Shown: positions 63,562 through 64,000 of the stretch, in pieces
How the letters are laid out: every line of letters begins with the position of its first letter
Numbering within the stretch: the stretch's first letter is position 1
Source of the DNA: Planococcus maritimus
GTDB lineage: Bacteria > Bacillota > Bacilli > Bacillales_A > Planococcaceae
Assembly (NCBI RefSeq): GCF_001592825.1
Contig: NZ_LTZG01000032.1
Location: 1 to 64,000 of the forward strand
Reading direction: 5' to 3'
Length of the DNA stretch: 64,000 nt
Notes under the pieces: model-generated
What the model was told of the DNA's origin: nothing
Seen by the model: only the letters and a program-made list of their open reading frames with translations
The model's database searches: none
Program-made: the position numbers and the translations under genes

Positions 63562-64000
63562 TTATCGATTAAAAAAGTTTGCCGTAAAATATGGCTGTTT
63601 GTCCGAGTTGAATGCGACCCCAACACCGAGGTAACCAAAGTCCGGCTTGACGATGTTTTCCCGGTGCCCCATGGAATTCATGAGCCCTTCATGGGCAAAG
63701 ATAGCGCTATACTGCCCGTAGGCCAAGTTTTCACCGGCGATAAAGAACGTGATGCCGTCTTCTTTCATGCGGTCAAAAGGAGATTGGCCAGCCGGGTTCG
63801 TATGGCTGAAATAACGCTCTTCCGCCATTTCCTGGCTGTGGTCGCGCGCCGTCTCCATTGTCTCAGCATCCCATTTCAAAAGCGGCAATTCACGCTGAAT
63901 TCTCGCTGAGTTGGTCAATTCAAACAATAGAAATTCATAGCCTTCTTTCACTTCCGGGGAAGGCTCCGCATAAATTTCACTGCGCTGCTCTTCTAAATCC
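63562..64000 (-). CDS. CAP/SCP-domain protein (YkwD-like), C-terminal part
   Basis: At least 146 residues, open to the window edge. Contains the CAP core: NSARIQRELPLLKWD, HSQEMAEERYFSHTNPAGQSPFDRM, GENLAYG, and GHRENIVKPDFGYLGVGVAF, with conserved His and Glu residues. Probably an exported protein whose N-terminus is outside the window. An internal GTG at 63951 is not a convincing start, since the frame continues. Confidence 0.88.
   Translation of the reverse strand, partial: DLEEQRSEIYAEPSPEVKEGYEFLLFELTNSARIQRELPLLKWDAETMETARDHSQEMAEERYFSHTNPAGQSPFDRMKEDGITFFIAGENLAYGQYSAIFAHEGLMNSMGHRENIVKPDFGYLGVGVAFNSDKQPYFTANFFNR

Overview
The window looks like chromosomal DNA of a low-to-mid GC Gram-positive of the family Planococcaceae, most likely Planococcus or Planomicrobium. 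Evidence: AGGAGG-type ribosome binding sites throughout, a des-desK-desR membrane-fluidity operon, two BCCT transporters, several sodium symporters, FMN-riboswitch-controlled rib genes of Bacillus order, and intergenic repeats of a Bacillales kind. The genus is inferred, not proven. Almost all of it is ordinary core or housekeeping sequence. There is one insertion-sequence end at the left edge and no prophage, CRISPR array, rRNA or tRNA that I can see.

Layout. 1-450: IS3-family end interrupting a structured repeat (R1). 0.5-11 kb: lipoprotein, hflX, VOC proteins, BCCT and proline (PutP) transporters, a general-stress-type protein, and the des-desK-desR cold-sensing operon. 11.5-25 kb: cydD-cydC, WrbA, acyl-CoA ligase with a CcpA (cre) site, a methyltransferase, an R1 array, an ABC transporter, oxidoreductases and a cell-wall peptidase. 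25-29 kb: GT2-GtrA fusion and an acetate-type symporter with its DUF4212 subunit. 29-33 kb: ribD-ribE-ribBA-ribH behind two complete FMN riboswitches in tandem, each followed by its own terminator. 33-41 kb: MarR and ring-cleaving dioxygenase, thioesterase, carboxylesterase, Fur-controlled siderophore-binding lipoprotein, and a 1,054-residue membrane-anchored glycosidase-like protein. 41-53 kb: SulP transporter, a resolvase homologue without catalytic residues, MFS, USP, a second atypical BCCT, GNATs, a Dph6-like ligase, fumC, and a MurE paralogue outside any division cluster. 53-64 kb: cspA, an R1 array, a VOC/beta-lactamase-fold fusion with a coupled 32-residue membrane peptide, MarR-MMPL efflux, an AI-2E transporter, uppP and a partial CAP-domain protein.

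Most noteworthy. (1) R1: a repeat of about 245 bp with a core hairpin of about 90 nt whose stems show compensatory changes between loci; five complete cores and two partial units occur at three sites, all in the same orientation. (2) A tandem pair of FMN riboswitches. (3) R2: GC-rich elements whose outer arms are copy-specific yet self-complementary; three copies are bounded by duplicated, locus-specific terminator hairpins, giving units of about 290 bp. R1 is the best candidate here for something undescribed.
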